Notes under the pieces: generated by a model
The model's input: the letters and a program-made list of their open reading frames with translations, nothing else
Database searches by the model: none
Told to the model about the DNA's origin: nothing
Shown here: one piece after another, positions 23,541 through 34,717 of the stretch
How the letters are laid out: each line of letters starts with the position of its first letter
How positions within the stretch are numbered: the first letter of the stretch is position 1
Assembly: GCF_030272615.1 (NCBI RefSeq)
Contig: NC_081414.1
Location: 779,006,119 to 779,070,118, forward strand
Reading direction: 5' to 3'
Origin: Cryptomeria japonica
Taxonomy: Eukaryota; Streptophyta; Pinopsida; Cupressales; Cupressaceae
Length of the DNA stretch: 64,000 bases
Program-made: the position numbers and the translations under genes

Positions 23541-25192
23541 TGTAGCGTCGTAAATTGTACGCACTTGCTAAAGTGGTACAATTTCACACCTAGTTTAGCA
23601 CCCGCCTTGGCGCATTTTGCATTTTGCATTACATTTCCCCTTTAGCACTTAATTAATTAAATTAATTAGGTCTAAGGTTCTATTTTATCATCTCCCATAT
23701 CATAAAGTTGGGCCCTTTTCATAAAGTGTGCCCCTTTCATTTTATTCCTCTAATACATCATTTAATCAAAAACCCTAATTAGGTCCTATTTTGAACTTGG
23801 GGGCTTGATTTCGGGGGTCAAAACATCTCGAAATCACCTGTAACTTCGGGATTCTCTCTAAAATCATCATATCCGACGGCCCTGAAAATTTGGTGAAATG
23901 TTGTCGGGACCATGGCGCCCGGAGAGGACCATGGCGCGCGGCGTGCACATGGTCCCGGACATTTTTCCCAAAATTTTAGGAGCGCAATCCAATCATAAAA
24001 TAAAGCTTAACCCCAAGAAATTGGCGAGAGATTCAATCTCTAGGTCGGCCTAAAGTTGAAATTAAGACCTAGGGTTTCATATATAAGATCTCTCTTTCTT
24101 CATTTGAAAGGATCCGGGATTTTTGGTTTCAAGGACCTTCTATGCAGCGAAAGAGCAGATCTTTGAAGACTTCAACAACATTCAACATCCATCCATCAAG
24201 CATTCATCAATTTCATTCATTCATTTAGGGCTTTGAAGACATTGAAGAGCAATAAGGGATCACCGACTGAAGATTGGCTTGTACCCCTCCCTTGGGGTTG
24301 GGTATGATTTCATGTTGTTTTCATGTCTTTGCATAAGCCTCATTATATCATTTGTATCCATGCTTTAGATCACTTTGCATCTTGATTTGGAGCATTTACA
24401 TTATCATTTACAAGCAATTAGGGTTTACTTTCTAGGTTGCTCTAGTTTGCTTACTTGCATTTTAGATCTTGCACACATACAAGGTCTGCACACACATTAC
24501 TTTTACAATACAACTTGGCTATTCGTGGTGGTGGAAATCACCAAAGAGGGGGTTTGACTAAGGCAAAACCCTATATAGCCGCCCACCACACCTTTTCAGA
24601 TATAAGTGCAGGTTTCGGATTTCAGATGACGCCGCAAGTTACAGATCCGGGAGAAGCAGATCGAGACAGAACTTCACACCAAGTTTCAGAGCAAAAGACC
24701 AGGACAGGGGCGTGGGGCACCCTGGTCCTGCCAGGACAGGGGCACTGGGCGCCCTGGTCCCTTTGTCAGACAGCAACTTTCAGCAACTTTCTGACAGCCT
24801 TTTAGGTTGCAAAACAGCAGTTTCAGGTGCAGAATCAGGATAGTGGCGCCCGCGCCCCCGTCCCGAACATTTCCACTCAGATTTTGACTCCGAGTACACA
24901 TTTGCATTCTTGCCTTGTCCTTGTGTTTACAGCTTTCCATTGTTTAAGTTCAATTCTGCAATCTTGTTATTAGTTCATACTTGCACTTTGGGGTTAGGAA
25001 TTGAACTTGCATCATTCTATCTATCATTTGCAACAAAGGAATAGAAATCCTAATAGGTAGCCCGTGGCTCTCTCTTCCACAAAAAGAAGTAGCCAATTGT
25101 GTGATACCTCTAGGCTCTTTCGTATTCCACAAGTGTGTGATTGAAAGTGAGATTAGGGCATGTTTGCTTAGTGTCACTTTTTCCCCCACACA
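23541..25192 (+). repeat. 3' LTR of the nested Gypsy element
   Basis: 1,652 bp, TG...CA, nearly identical to 16497-18161 and followed by the target duplication GTTTT. Confidence 0.85.
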
Positions 25193-25218
25193 GTTTTTAG
25201 TATTAAAAAGGTGGATGG

Positions 25219-25325
25219 ATTAAATTGCACACACTAAGCTTTGACTTCTAGGCTTAAAAGTGTTAAACACTCTGAGTTGACTAACATACTCTAGGCTGAA
25301 AATGTTTCTTAGTGTGCGGGGTTTA
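25219..25325. repeat. Third copy of the palindrome-ended repeat
   Basis: Opens GCACACACTAAGC and closes TTCTTAGTGTGCGG, with the internal block GAGTTGACTAACAT. Same family as 15746-15945; separated from it only by the nested Gypsy insertion. Confidence 0.55.
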
Positions 25326-26221
25326 AGGCTAATCCTAAAAGGAAGGCAACTTGCTAAGAAATCAAGATGTGATCCATTTGGAGTTTTTTTTGGCTTTTAG
25401 ACTTACAAAGAATAGTGATATAAAAGTTCATATCATCAATTTTATCGTTGACTTCTTGTTTTTATCTTCTTGGTCAATTTTTATGGTTGAGGAAATTTGT
25501 TTGTTCTATCTTTTTAATGTCAAGTTTAGCATTGAATTTGTCTCTTTCACACTACATTTATACCATGTAGACTATAATCTATAATTTGATTATTTCTTCT
25601 TGATGGAGCATGATCTAAACCATAACTGCTATGGATTCTTTCTTGGATCCCTAAGTTCCTTGAACGACTTATCTTGCTTTCCATTTTAGTTATTTTTTAA
25701 AAATAAAGGAAATTTTGGGTATTGCAAAAATTGAACTTTGATAAAGTTCTTTCATTAGGTTTTAATGCATAATCATCTATTATAGATTTCATTTAATAAG
25801 CTTCATCAATAAACAAACCTAGAATAGAAGTGCTAATTAATCTTGAGCTCCTCAGTTTTTGGAGCATGTCCATGTAAACATCAAATCTTTTGGTGATTCA
25901 ATTTCTATATTTAGAGAATAGGTGCTTTGTATGGTCAATGCTATCTAAATGAGTAGTGTCAAATTTGAATAAATAACAATTTTGAACATTTTTAGAGTTT
26001 CTCAGAGGTACTTGTGCAGTGGTTTCTATGACTCTCATCCTTTCTATTACAATGTGGATTTAATGAGTTGTTCATCAATAGTTTCAACTTCTACATTTTG
26101 AGTTTGGAATAATTAATTAGGAGTTTTTTCCCAATAGGTTCTTTCCTTTCCTCTTTGTAATTGAGTCCTTGATCACACTTATTTCAGAGGACCAAATTTC
26201 TCTTTCTATTCACCTAGCTAC
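25326..26221 (+). other. Right part of the old element's interior
   Basis: T-rich sequence with one 77-codon ORF (25351-25584) that shows no retroelement motif. It ends at the purine tract 26222-26233. Confidence 0.4.
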
Positions 26222-26233
26222 AATTAAGGGGGG

Positions 26234-26735
26234 TGTTAGTATAGAATATTCTTTCTAGGATATTCCTCCTAGATAATTTTGTGGAAACAGTTATCCACCC
26301 ATCAAGATGAACCATGCCATCCATGGTTGGATGCTACATAATTGAAGTTTTGACTTGTCATAAATGATGGTTGTTATTATTAATTTGATACTATGGTATA
26401 GTGAATAAGCTACAAACAATTCTCATCAATGAGAACTCAAAAAATTAATTTTTGTAGAACCTAGCCATGGATGGTATGGTGCATTTTGATGGATGGATAG
26501 TCATTTTCTAATTTTTTTAGTAGTGAGTATCTTTATAGGATAATTACTTAGGTGTGCAAAAATTGTAGATGTCAAATACCATGATTCTATATAGTCATTG
26601 ATAATTCTAGGTGATAATGTACTTAGCTATATATTTTGTACTTCTTCTTAAACTAATAACTTAATTTAGTCTTTACCTTGCAAATTGTGCAATTATTTGT
26701 AATTTTTTATTTGATAGATATTCTTGGTTCTCACA
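26234..26735 (+). repeat. 3' LTR of the old short element, enlarged by a MITE
   Basis: Starts TGTTAGTATAGAATATTC and ends TTCTCACA like the 5' LTR. It is about twice as long because a palindromic element lies inside (26290-26501). Confidence 0.7.
26290..26501. mobile_element. Palindromic MITE of about 210 bp
   Basis: The left end 26290-26330 and right end 26461-26501 are inverted copies of about 40 bp (left TTATCCACCCATCAAGATG, right as reverse complement CTATCCATCCATCAAAATG, and both reaching CCATCCATGG). Absence of this segment from the matching 5' LTR at 15236-15486 shows it is a later insertion. The target duplication was not resolved. Confidence 0.65.
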
Positions 26736-26740
26736 TTTTG

Positions 26741-28391
26741 CATCCTCTTTTCCTAATAAGGTGATTTGTATCATTGGTGATGACCTAGATACAAGATCCT
26801 TTTGTTGTAGCTATCTTAATATCTTCTTGTGGTGAGACTCTTTGTTGGTGTGGGCCTAATCCTTCCTTAATTATATTGGCTCCCCTTTAAAGTGATTAAT
26901 TATGCTTCTAAAATTTCAAAATATCTCTCTTTGTTCAACAATATGATTTCCTCCTTCCCTATAAATGGCACTGCACACCTTGCAACTAAATATTTAAAAA
27001 AATCACGATTTCATTTCACAGAGAACTTTGTTATCTCTTTAATGTTGGATTACATCATTTTTATTATTCTTATACATCCTCTTTTGAAAACAAAAGGAAA
27101 GTATATTCTTCAAATAGTTGGGCCTTTTATTTAGAAATTGGTGGTTGTAATCATTGTTTTCTCCTTTACATCAATCATCTTTTTTTTTCAAGAATATATC
27201 CCCCTTCAAGGACAACATTTGTGTGATCTCTTCATCTTTTTCATTGATCTCTTCAATCTCATTTTGATAACCACAAATGATCTAATTTGATTCCACTATG
27301 TTAATTTAAAACTAGATAATGATTCTAAGTTGTTATAGAAAACACATAAAAACCTTGTTTTATTAAATTTAGAAGAATGTTTTACAAGTTGATGCGTGAA
27401 TATAGATCTATTTGATTATAGTAATTCATCTTCTCCTTAATTAAAAAATGTGCTTGAAATAAAATGAGGAGGATTATTTATAGAGATAATGACCATTAAC
27501 AATAGACAATAAATTGGACAAGGTTTTCCATAGCACTAGCATGGAAAAATCATGACACCTAATTTAAGAATCATAAATTGAGAATCTTAAAATAATCACT
27601 AGACATGCGTTGTGCCAGTTCCATGTGCATCACATCTTATCATAAAGAACATAGCACCATCTAAAGTAGAATGGACCAAATATGTGTTCATCGATGTCCA
27701 AAACTAGTATTGTAACTACTATAGTATGATGCAACTTATGGTATGGTGATAACAATTGTTAAAGTTTGGCATACCCTTATAGATTACATTTCTATGGTGT
27801 TTTTTAATTGTAAGTTTAAACAAAACTATTTCTTATGAAACTTTCAATTACATTCAAAAGTTAAATAATTATAATTAATAATTACAAATCAATTATAATT
27901 ACAATTTGTTTTTTTATTAAAACTATTTATATCCATCCTTTGAATATTTCTTAACACTTGTTCACCATCATTTTGACAATCTTATAATTTTCCAGGGTTC
28001 AAGACCAATAAGAATAAACACATTAGAATGCCCCTAAGATAGTATACTTGTCAAATTACATTAAAAATCTATTTTCAAATCATTGAGATTTAACCCTTTT
28101 ACATAGATTATCATTTTTATAAGATTATTGACTTGACTCAAATAATTTAATCATTTTACATAGATTATGATGTTTATATCACTATTGAATGGGCCTTGAT
28201 AAACTTGCAAGACTTGAAGGAATTGATCTTAATTGCAAAGCACTTGTAAGTATAATTACAATTGATGACTATGAATTGACAATTAGGTAAAATTACCTAG
28301 TGCCTCCCATGTGTAGAAAAAACGCTTGAGTGAAGTCTGCACACTGCCATATTCGACCCACTTAGAATTTTCAACTTGTTTTAATTAGAAC
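26741..28391. other. AT-rich intergenic stretch, nothing recognised
   Basis: An 80-codon ORF at 26892-27134 has no family pattern. No repeat pair was seen. Confidence 0.35.
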
Positions 28392-29739
28392 AGTAAAATT
28401 AAAACGCTACAATGGCTTTCTTTGTCTCATTAATCAACGATCTTTCAAAATTCCTATTAGTCGTGCATGTCCACTTTCAGAGTAGATGGATATTTTGAAT
28501 TCATTATAACGTTTCTTCATTCATCATATTTAAAATGCTACAATGACTTTCTCTATCTCATTAATCAATGATCTTTCAAAATTCCTATTAGTCGTGCATG
28601 TCCACTTTCATAGTAGATGGATATTTTGAAATCATTATAGCATTTCTTTGTTCATCATATTTAAAATGCTACAATGACTTTCTCTATCTCATTAATCAAT
28701 GATCTTTCAAAATTCCTATTAGTCGTGCATGTCCACTTTCAGAGTAGATGGATATTTTGAAATCATTATAGCGTTTCTTCGTTCATCATATTAAAAATGC
28801 TACAATGACTTTCTCTGTCTCATTAATCAACAATCTTTCAAAATTCCTATTAGTCGTGCATGTCCACTTTCAAAGTAGAAGGATATTTTGAAATCATTAT
28901 AGCGTTTCTTTGTTCATCATATTTAAAACGCTACAATGACTTTCTCTGTCTCATTAAACAACTATCTTTCAAAATTCCTATTAGTCGTGCATGTCCACTT
29001 TCAGAGCAGATGGATATTTTGAAATCATTATAGCATTTCTTCGTTCATCATATTTAAAATGCTACAATGACTTTCTCTATCTCATTAATCAACGATCTTT
29101 CAAAATTCCTATTAGTCGTGCATGTCCACTTTAAGAGTAGATGGATATTTTGAAATCATTATAGCATTTCTTCGTTCATCATATTGAAAATGCTACAATG
29201 ACTTTCTCTGTCTCATTAATCAACGATCTTTCAAAATTCCTATTAGTCGTGCATGTCCACTTTTAGAGTAGATGGATATTTTGAAATCATTATAGCGTTT
29301 CTTTGTTCATCATATTTAAAATGCTACAATGACTTTCTTTGTCTCATTAATCAATGACCTTTCAAAATTTTTATTAGTCGTGCATGTCCACTTTCAGAGT
29401 AGATGGATATTTTGAAATCATTATAGCGTTTCTTTGTTCATCATATTTAAAACGCTACAATGACTTTCTCTGTCTCATTAATCAATGATCTTTCAAAATT
29501 CTTATTAGTCGTGCACGTCCACTTTCAGAGATGGATATTTTGAAATCATTATAGCGTTTCTTCGTTCATCATATTTAAAACGCTACAATGACTTTCTCTG
29601 TCTCATTAATCAACGATCTTTCAAAATTCCCTATCTCATTAATCAACGATCTTTCAAAATTCCTATTAGTCGTGCATGTCCACTTTCAGAGTAGATGGAT
29701 ATTTTGAAATCATTATAGCATTTCTTCGTTCATCATATT
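28392..29739. repeat. 131-bp tandem satellite with inverted-repeat-bounded units
   Basis: About ten units. The motif GCTACAATG recurs at 28406, 28537, 28668, 28799, 28930, 29061, 29192, 29323, 29454 and 29582, spacings of exactly 131 except the last (128). Each unit begins with AAACGCTACAATGA or a close variant and ends with TCATTATAGCGTTT, which is its inverted complement with one mismatch; a 16-bp spacer joins neighbours. The last unit carries an internal duplication of about 33 bp (29606-29660). No coding capacity. Confidence 0.9.
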
Positions 29740-29957
29740 GCCCAATTGCCCAAAGTATTTCATACAGACAAAGTTTAGCTTGTCGTGATATCCTTCTTGG
29801 ATTGCGAAACCCATCGAGTTGAACAAAGAAACGCTGAAATTCTTTGCTAGATATTGAAAATTCCCATACAAATGATTCAAATTGTCAATGTGACTGCTAA
29901 CCAAATGATAGAAAATCAAGGCTGCACACTGTAATGACTTTGACTTTGTGCAAATTC
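29740..29957. other. Unassigned sequence next to the satellite
   Basis: A 68-codon minus-strand ORF (29713-29919) overlaps the satellite edge. Base composition is less AT-rich than the surroundings. I see no family match. Confidence 0.3.
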
Positions 29958-30041
29958 ATGGATCTCACTGTCATTCTATTGCTCACTTTCTTCTCTACTG
30001 ACGCCTCATTCTCTTATCATTCCGCAGTCACTGTCATTGAG
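29958..30041 (+). CDS. Possible first exon coding a signal peptide
   Basis: ATG 29958 opens 28 codons: MDLTVILLLTFFSTDASFS, a typical secretory signal, then about nine more residues up to a GAG|GTACAAAG splice-donor-like site at 30041/30042. Beyond it the frame becomes AT-rich and stops. No second exon was found within the window, so this may be a gene fragment. The product is unknown. Confidence 0.3.
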
Positions 30042-30533
30042 GTACAAAGTTTTGAACTTATTAATTCTTTTATGCCTTCCCCCTTACTATTACGTAATAC
30101 TTAATAATTGTTTAACTATAAATATATTATCATTATTACATAAATTATATATTAAATATAATTTAAACTAGCTTATCTAATTTTATAAGAATACAAATAA
30201 AGTATGGCGAAAGATATCATATTTGTTCGTTGTTTCATTGAAAATTTATTATATTATTATTTTTTAATCAATATTAAATTATTATTATATTATGATATTA
30301 TAATTAATACTAGTATTCACACCTTGTGTGCAATGGGTATGCCGAATAGCCATGGAAGGTAAATTAGAGAAAATTTTGGTCTATTTTTTGCATATATTTG
30401 TGCAACATATATCTCAATGGAGAAGTGATAGCTTCAAATCAACTATGCATCCACTTACAAGGACCCAAATATGCTTGAAGCAAAAACCTCTGAATTGGGA
30501 AGACAATTAGGCTCCTTTACCAATAGGCTCATA
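30042..30533. other. AT-rich stretch, nothing recognised
   Basis: Strong A/T runs at 30100-30310; one 60-codon ORF (30328-30510) without a pattern. Confidence 0.4.
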
Positions 30534-31108
30534 TCACATTTGCAATAGGGAGAGAAAGAGAGATAGAGAAGGGAAGAGAAAGAGAGAGATAAGGAGATAG
30601 GTATAGAGAGGTAGATAGAGATAGTGACACAAATGGAGATAGGGACACAAATGGAGATGGAGATGGAGAAGGTAGAGGGATGTTGAGAAAAGGAAAGGAA
30701 GAGATAAAGAGAAAAGAGAGAGGGATAGATAGAGATAAAAGAGATAAATATATAAAGATGGAGGCTAGGGGAGAAAATGAGAGAAGGATAGGTACAAAGA
30801 TAAAGATAGAGATATGAAGTGATATAGAGAGAGGTAGAGAGATATATATATAGGGGTAAAGAGATATCATGAGATAGAGATAGAGGGAGATATGGGAGAA
30901 AACATGAGAGATAGGGATAGATGTATAGGAAAAGGGAAAGGGAGATAGATAAATGGATATGAGATAGGAAGAAAGAGTGAGAAATGGTTATATGGGAAGA
31001 GAAAGAGAGAAAGAGAGAAATATGAGAAGATAAATGGAGAGAGGTAGAGTTAGAGAGATAGATAGGGGGATAGAGAGTGAGAGAGGGAGATATAAAGAGA
31101 ATGAGAGA

Positions 31109-31185
<77 letters not shown>

Positions 31186-31232
31186 CAATTCAATAGAGAG
31201 GAGAAGAGAAGAAGTGAGAGAGGGGAGAGGGA
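30534..31232. repeat. 700-bp polypurine tract with (AG)n core
   Basis: The plus strand is almost purely A and G, broken mostly by single T in GATA-type units (GAGATAGAGAG). The core 31111-31183 is an uninterrupted AG dinucleotide run of about 36 units. The apparent Ser/Leu-rich minus-strand and Glu/Arg-rich plus-strand ORFs are simple translations of this tract. Confidence 0.9.
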
Positions 31233-32129
31233 GATAGATTAACAACTCTACATTAAAGTATCAAGTTATTTAAGCATTAAAGTATTCCACAACAATTATG
31301 ATAAAGTACAATATGCCATTCCATGATGAAGACATACACTAACACATTTTATAGGACTTGATGAACAACACATCAAGGATTATGTAAAATTTTATGAGAG
31401 GATTTCATACTTGAGGTAATATCTTGTCATTTTAGCATTTCTTTATTTATTCAGCCTCTATCCTTACAAGAGAACACACAAAAATCTCATCATTAGCCAT
31501 TGTGTAAGTATAAATTGTAACACAAATTTTGAGTTACACAAGCCTCTAAATGGAAAAAAACTTTCCCTATTTTCAATGTGTGCAAGTGAAAATCTGATGG
31601 TGGGAAAGTTACAAACAATCAGAGAAAATAGTGATCAATAGTGCTTGACTTTGAACAGATGAACAACCTTAGAATGGGGCACTAAGTAGCCCTATATTGC
31701 TACAATGACCTATATTTTTTGGGAATAGGTCTACAGAGCAACCTGATTGCAGTTTTGGCCATCCTTTAAAGCCTTTGTCACTCCCAAACAAGGGTACTCA
31801 ATTCTTCTGTCCTATAAAGTCTTCTTTATATTTTAGATCTATGTTACTCTTTGTGTCCTTATTACAAAAACTCCTTATTGTTAATGCTTTTTATTTTTGT
31901 ATCTGTCATTTACTATTTATTTCAATCATCTATCTTCATTATCCTACATCACATAAACACACTTCACTATCTCATTTCCCTTTCAACAAAAGAGAGAAGG
32001 AATCCCAACACCTATCTCTCCTTTGAGAACAATAGTTGGGCCTATTATTGTTCCCCATAGTTATGAGAAAAAATTAACATCTTCTTATCATATTTTTTAT
32101 TTTAGGATAAATTTCCCCATTATTTCATT
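31233..32129. other. Intergenic stretch, possibly the lost 5' part of the Copia relic
   Basis: Short T-rich ORFs (31775-32026, 31851-32060) without motifs. No LTR partner for the relic to the right was recognised. Confidence 0.3.
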
Positions 32130-33480
32130 ATGCATGGATTAAGAACAACATAAAGAAAAGTTTGAAAAGTCTACATGGAGAAAAAGTAAATTATTCAAAC
32201 TTGTCCTTAGTGATTTATGTGCATCAATGATCCCTCCATCAAAGGGAGGAGATAGGTACATATTAACATTCATTTGTAATTGTTCGAGGAAGGTTTGAGT
32301 CTACTTCTTTAAGAAAATAGATTAAGTGTTTGGCAAATGTGAAATGTTTAAATCTTTTGAAGAAAATAAAATCAGGAATAAGATAAAGTGAATAAGAGTA
32401 GACAATGGTAGAGAATATGTTAGTAATGAGTTCAAATATTTTTGTGAATGCTATGGGATAGAAAGAAATGCATGATATCTATACTCCTTCCAAAAATGGT
32501 GCTTCTAAAAGAAAGGATAGAGCCTTAGAAAAAATGACATTGCTTATTCTACAACCTAAGGTTCTGCCTTTACTTTCTCAAGTTGAGGATATCAATAATG
32601 TATCTCATTTATTGAATATTTCTCCTAAAAATTATTTGAAAAACACTCTCAAGGAAGCTTGAAGTGGTAAAAAATAAAATATTAATTATTTTATAGGATT
32701 TTAATTTGAATTATTTTCTCACATACTTGAAAAAATTAGGGAAAATAACTAAGATAAAAATAATGTTAAATGTGTCTCTTTTGGATATGGTTATTAAGGG
32801 AAATGATATATGTTATATAATCCTAGCATGGATGATGTGTGTTTATAAGTAGGGATATCAATTTTATTGAAGGATTTGAGGATATAACATTGATAATGAT
32901 GAATCCTATGACACCTTTGAAACTAGTAAAATTTCAAAGAAAACCTCTTATGTAGTTGAAGAATCAAGCCCTCTTCAAAAGACCAAGAGTTGTTAGGAAA
33001 TTTACCAAAATAATAACAAAATTAATCATGTCCATAACTCTCTATCTCTACGAGAAGTTATGTTATCTCTCTTGGTTATATCCTCCTTCACAGTAATCTA
33101 CTATTACTTTATCAACTACAAAGGATAAAAATATAGTAGTGAATTAGATATCTAAATAAATAACTTAGCTATGACTAATTCTTTAGTACTTAAATAATAT
33201 CAAGCAAAGCCTTCTTTATTTCACTATGACATCTAAGCCAGTTTTTATCTGAAGATATAATGTTTCATACTATAAAAAAGCATATAGAGGTCCATCACCA
33301 TTATATTAGGCGTTTCAACCAAAAATAGGTGATTTATATTCAATATTGTAGGACATAAGACCAGTTAGTTGATCTTTTCATCAAGGTTTATTTGAGACTA
33401 GGTTTGTGTATCACAAAATTCTTTCAAGATTAGGAGAAGTTAAATGAATATTTGATGGTTGTCATTTAGGGGGGATTATT
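32130..33480 (+). pseudogene. Ty1/Copia polyprotein relic (integrase and RNase H ends)
   Basis: Read through many stops and frame changes, the plus strand gives integrase-like blocks at 32190-32470 (LSDLCASMIPPSKGGDRYIL, then VDNGREYVSNEFKYFCECYGI), a 'KCVSFGYGY..YNPS' block near 32770-32830 as follows the integrase in Copia, and an RNase H tail at 33265-33450 (KHIEVHHHYIR, then DQLVDLFIK). A purine tract TTAGGGGGGATTA at 33466-33478 marks the expected start of a 3' LTR near 33482. Most of the reverse transcriptase is missing. Dead element. Confidence 0.65.
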
Positions 33481-34717
33481 TTGAATGTTTACCATCATAT
33501 TGGTGAATAAATGATTGACAATGAACATCTAACAACACTTTGTGCTAGGACCCATCTTTTCTAGATTATTGGGGGATATTTAAAAGTAATTAATACAATG
33601 AATCCATGGTGAGATATTATAATAAATTAGTTATTGAATTATTGTTAGAGACCATTATCGACACAATACACATAGTTGCCTATTGCCTATCAGCTCTCAC
33701 CATTGCTCAATTCACCATCCATAATAAATATTTAAAATAATTGTTATGCACATGGATTGTAATTCATCATGTATTTTTTTATTAAATGGATACAATGAAC
33801 AATTAATATATGGCTTCTAAATAGTAGCCATGGGATCTAATTGTTTCTCTATGTGTTAATTTATTCTCAATATGTTGGATAAATATTGTTAGGTTCTTAA
33901 GGGAAAGGTGGTTGTAGAAGTTAGAGGTTGATGGTCTACTATTAATGCTAGTGAATAATGCAATCAATTAAATTTTCACATAATATATTAAAATGCAAAT
34001 ATATTTCTTATTAGTTTCTTTGCATTTGATTTTACAATTAAGATATCTCCTGACTACATTTACATGTAAAGGAAGGGTAAAAAAGAAAAAAATAATATTT
34101 TTTTTTAATTGCATAATTAAATGAACCCTCTCTCACTTTCAAATAGTTTGAGGTTTACTATGAAGATTGTTAGAATTTTACAATTCTTTAACAACTATTT
34201 TATCATTGAAAATTTTATTGTCTTATAAAAATTAACTATAAATATTCAATTCTTAAGTTTAATAAAAAAAATAATATTTCTATATTACAACCAATATTAT
34301 TTTAATATTATAAATAAGGGAAAAAATCAAAAGCAACTTAATATAAAGATTAAGATTGAAAACTATATTAAAAAATTATGATATGAGTTTTTTTCAATTT
34401 ATTTTGAAAATTATTAATCAATATATACATAATCATTACTCATTGTATATTCTATCCTTACTAATATGTAAAACAAGATAACTCTAAAAATATTCAAAAT
34501 AAATAAATAAATAAATAATAAAATAAAATAAAAATATCTATACATTAATAATAAAAAAATATTTTATGATATTTGTATATTTTACACACTAAATGCAATA
34601 TACACAATTTGAACTAAAAACTTACACATACATAACACCAGGGTTCTTCCTAACTAGAAAACATAACTAGTTACTCCTATAGGTATCTACCATAAACTTT
34701 CCTCTTAAACCCATCTA
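33481..34717. other. AT-rich stretch including the probable 3' LTR remnant of the Copia relic
   Basis: Sequence after the purine tract should be LTR, but no second copy is available to define its end. From about 34100 to 34600 it is simple A/T-rich sequence. Confidence 0.35.

Larger units (their letters stand above)
16497..25192 (+). mobile_element. Nested Gypsy-type LTR element: gag-like, protease and G-patch, no polymerase
   Basis: LTRs at 16497-18161 and 23541-25192 are nearly identical, begin TGTAGCGTCG and end CCCACACA. Exact 5-bp target duplication GTTTT at 16492-16496 and 25193-25197. A TGG-starting primer site follows the 5' LTR, and a purine tract AAAGTGGGGGCTAAA precedes the 3' LTR. 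The interior of 5.4 kb encodes a repeat-rich gag-like protein, a retropepsin and a G-patch, then about 1.8 kb of non-coding sequence. Reverse transcriptase, RNase H and integrase are absent with no sign of a scar, so this is probably a non-autonomous family form rather than a deletion. Near-identical LTRs indicate a recent insertion. Confidence 0.85.
15236..26735 (+). mobile_element. Old short LTR element, host of the nested Gypsy element
   Basis: The LTR at 15236-15486 (TGTTAGT... TCTCACA) is matched by 26234-26735, which has the same start and end blocks plus an internal MITE. A purine tract AATTAAGGGGGG (26222-26233) immediately precedes the 3' LTR. The flanks are TTTCG (15231-15235) and TTTTG (26736-26740), a 5-bp target duplication with one C-to-T change. 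Without the nested Gypsy element the internal region is only about 2 kb and has no recognisable polyprotein, so the element is non-autonomous. LTR divergence is high, consistent with age greater than that of the nested element. Confidence 0.75.

Noticed and set aside
28392-29739. Regular repeats resembling a CRISPR array
   Set aside because: The whole 131-bp unit is repeated, not short repeats with unique spacers, and the setting is plant nuclear DNA.
30529-31245. Ser/Leu-rich and Glu/Arg-rich ORFs
   Set aside because: They are translations of the polypurine tract and its complement, with low complexity and no start context.
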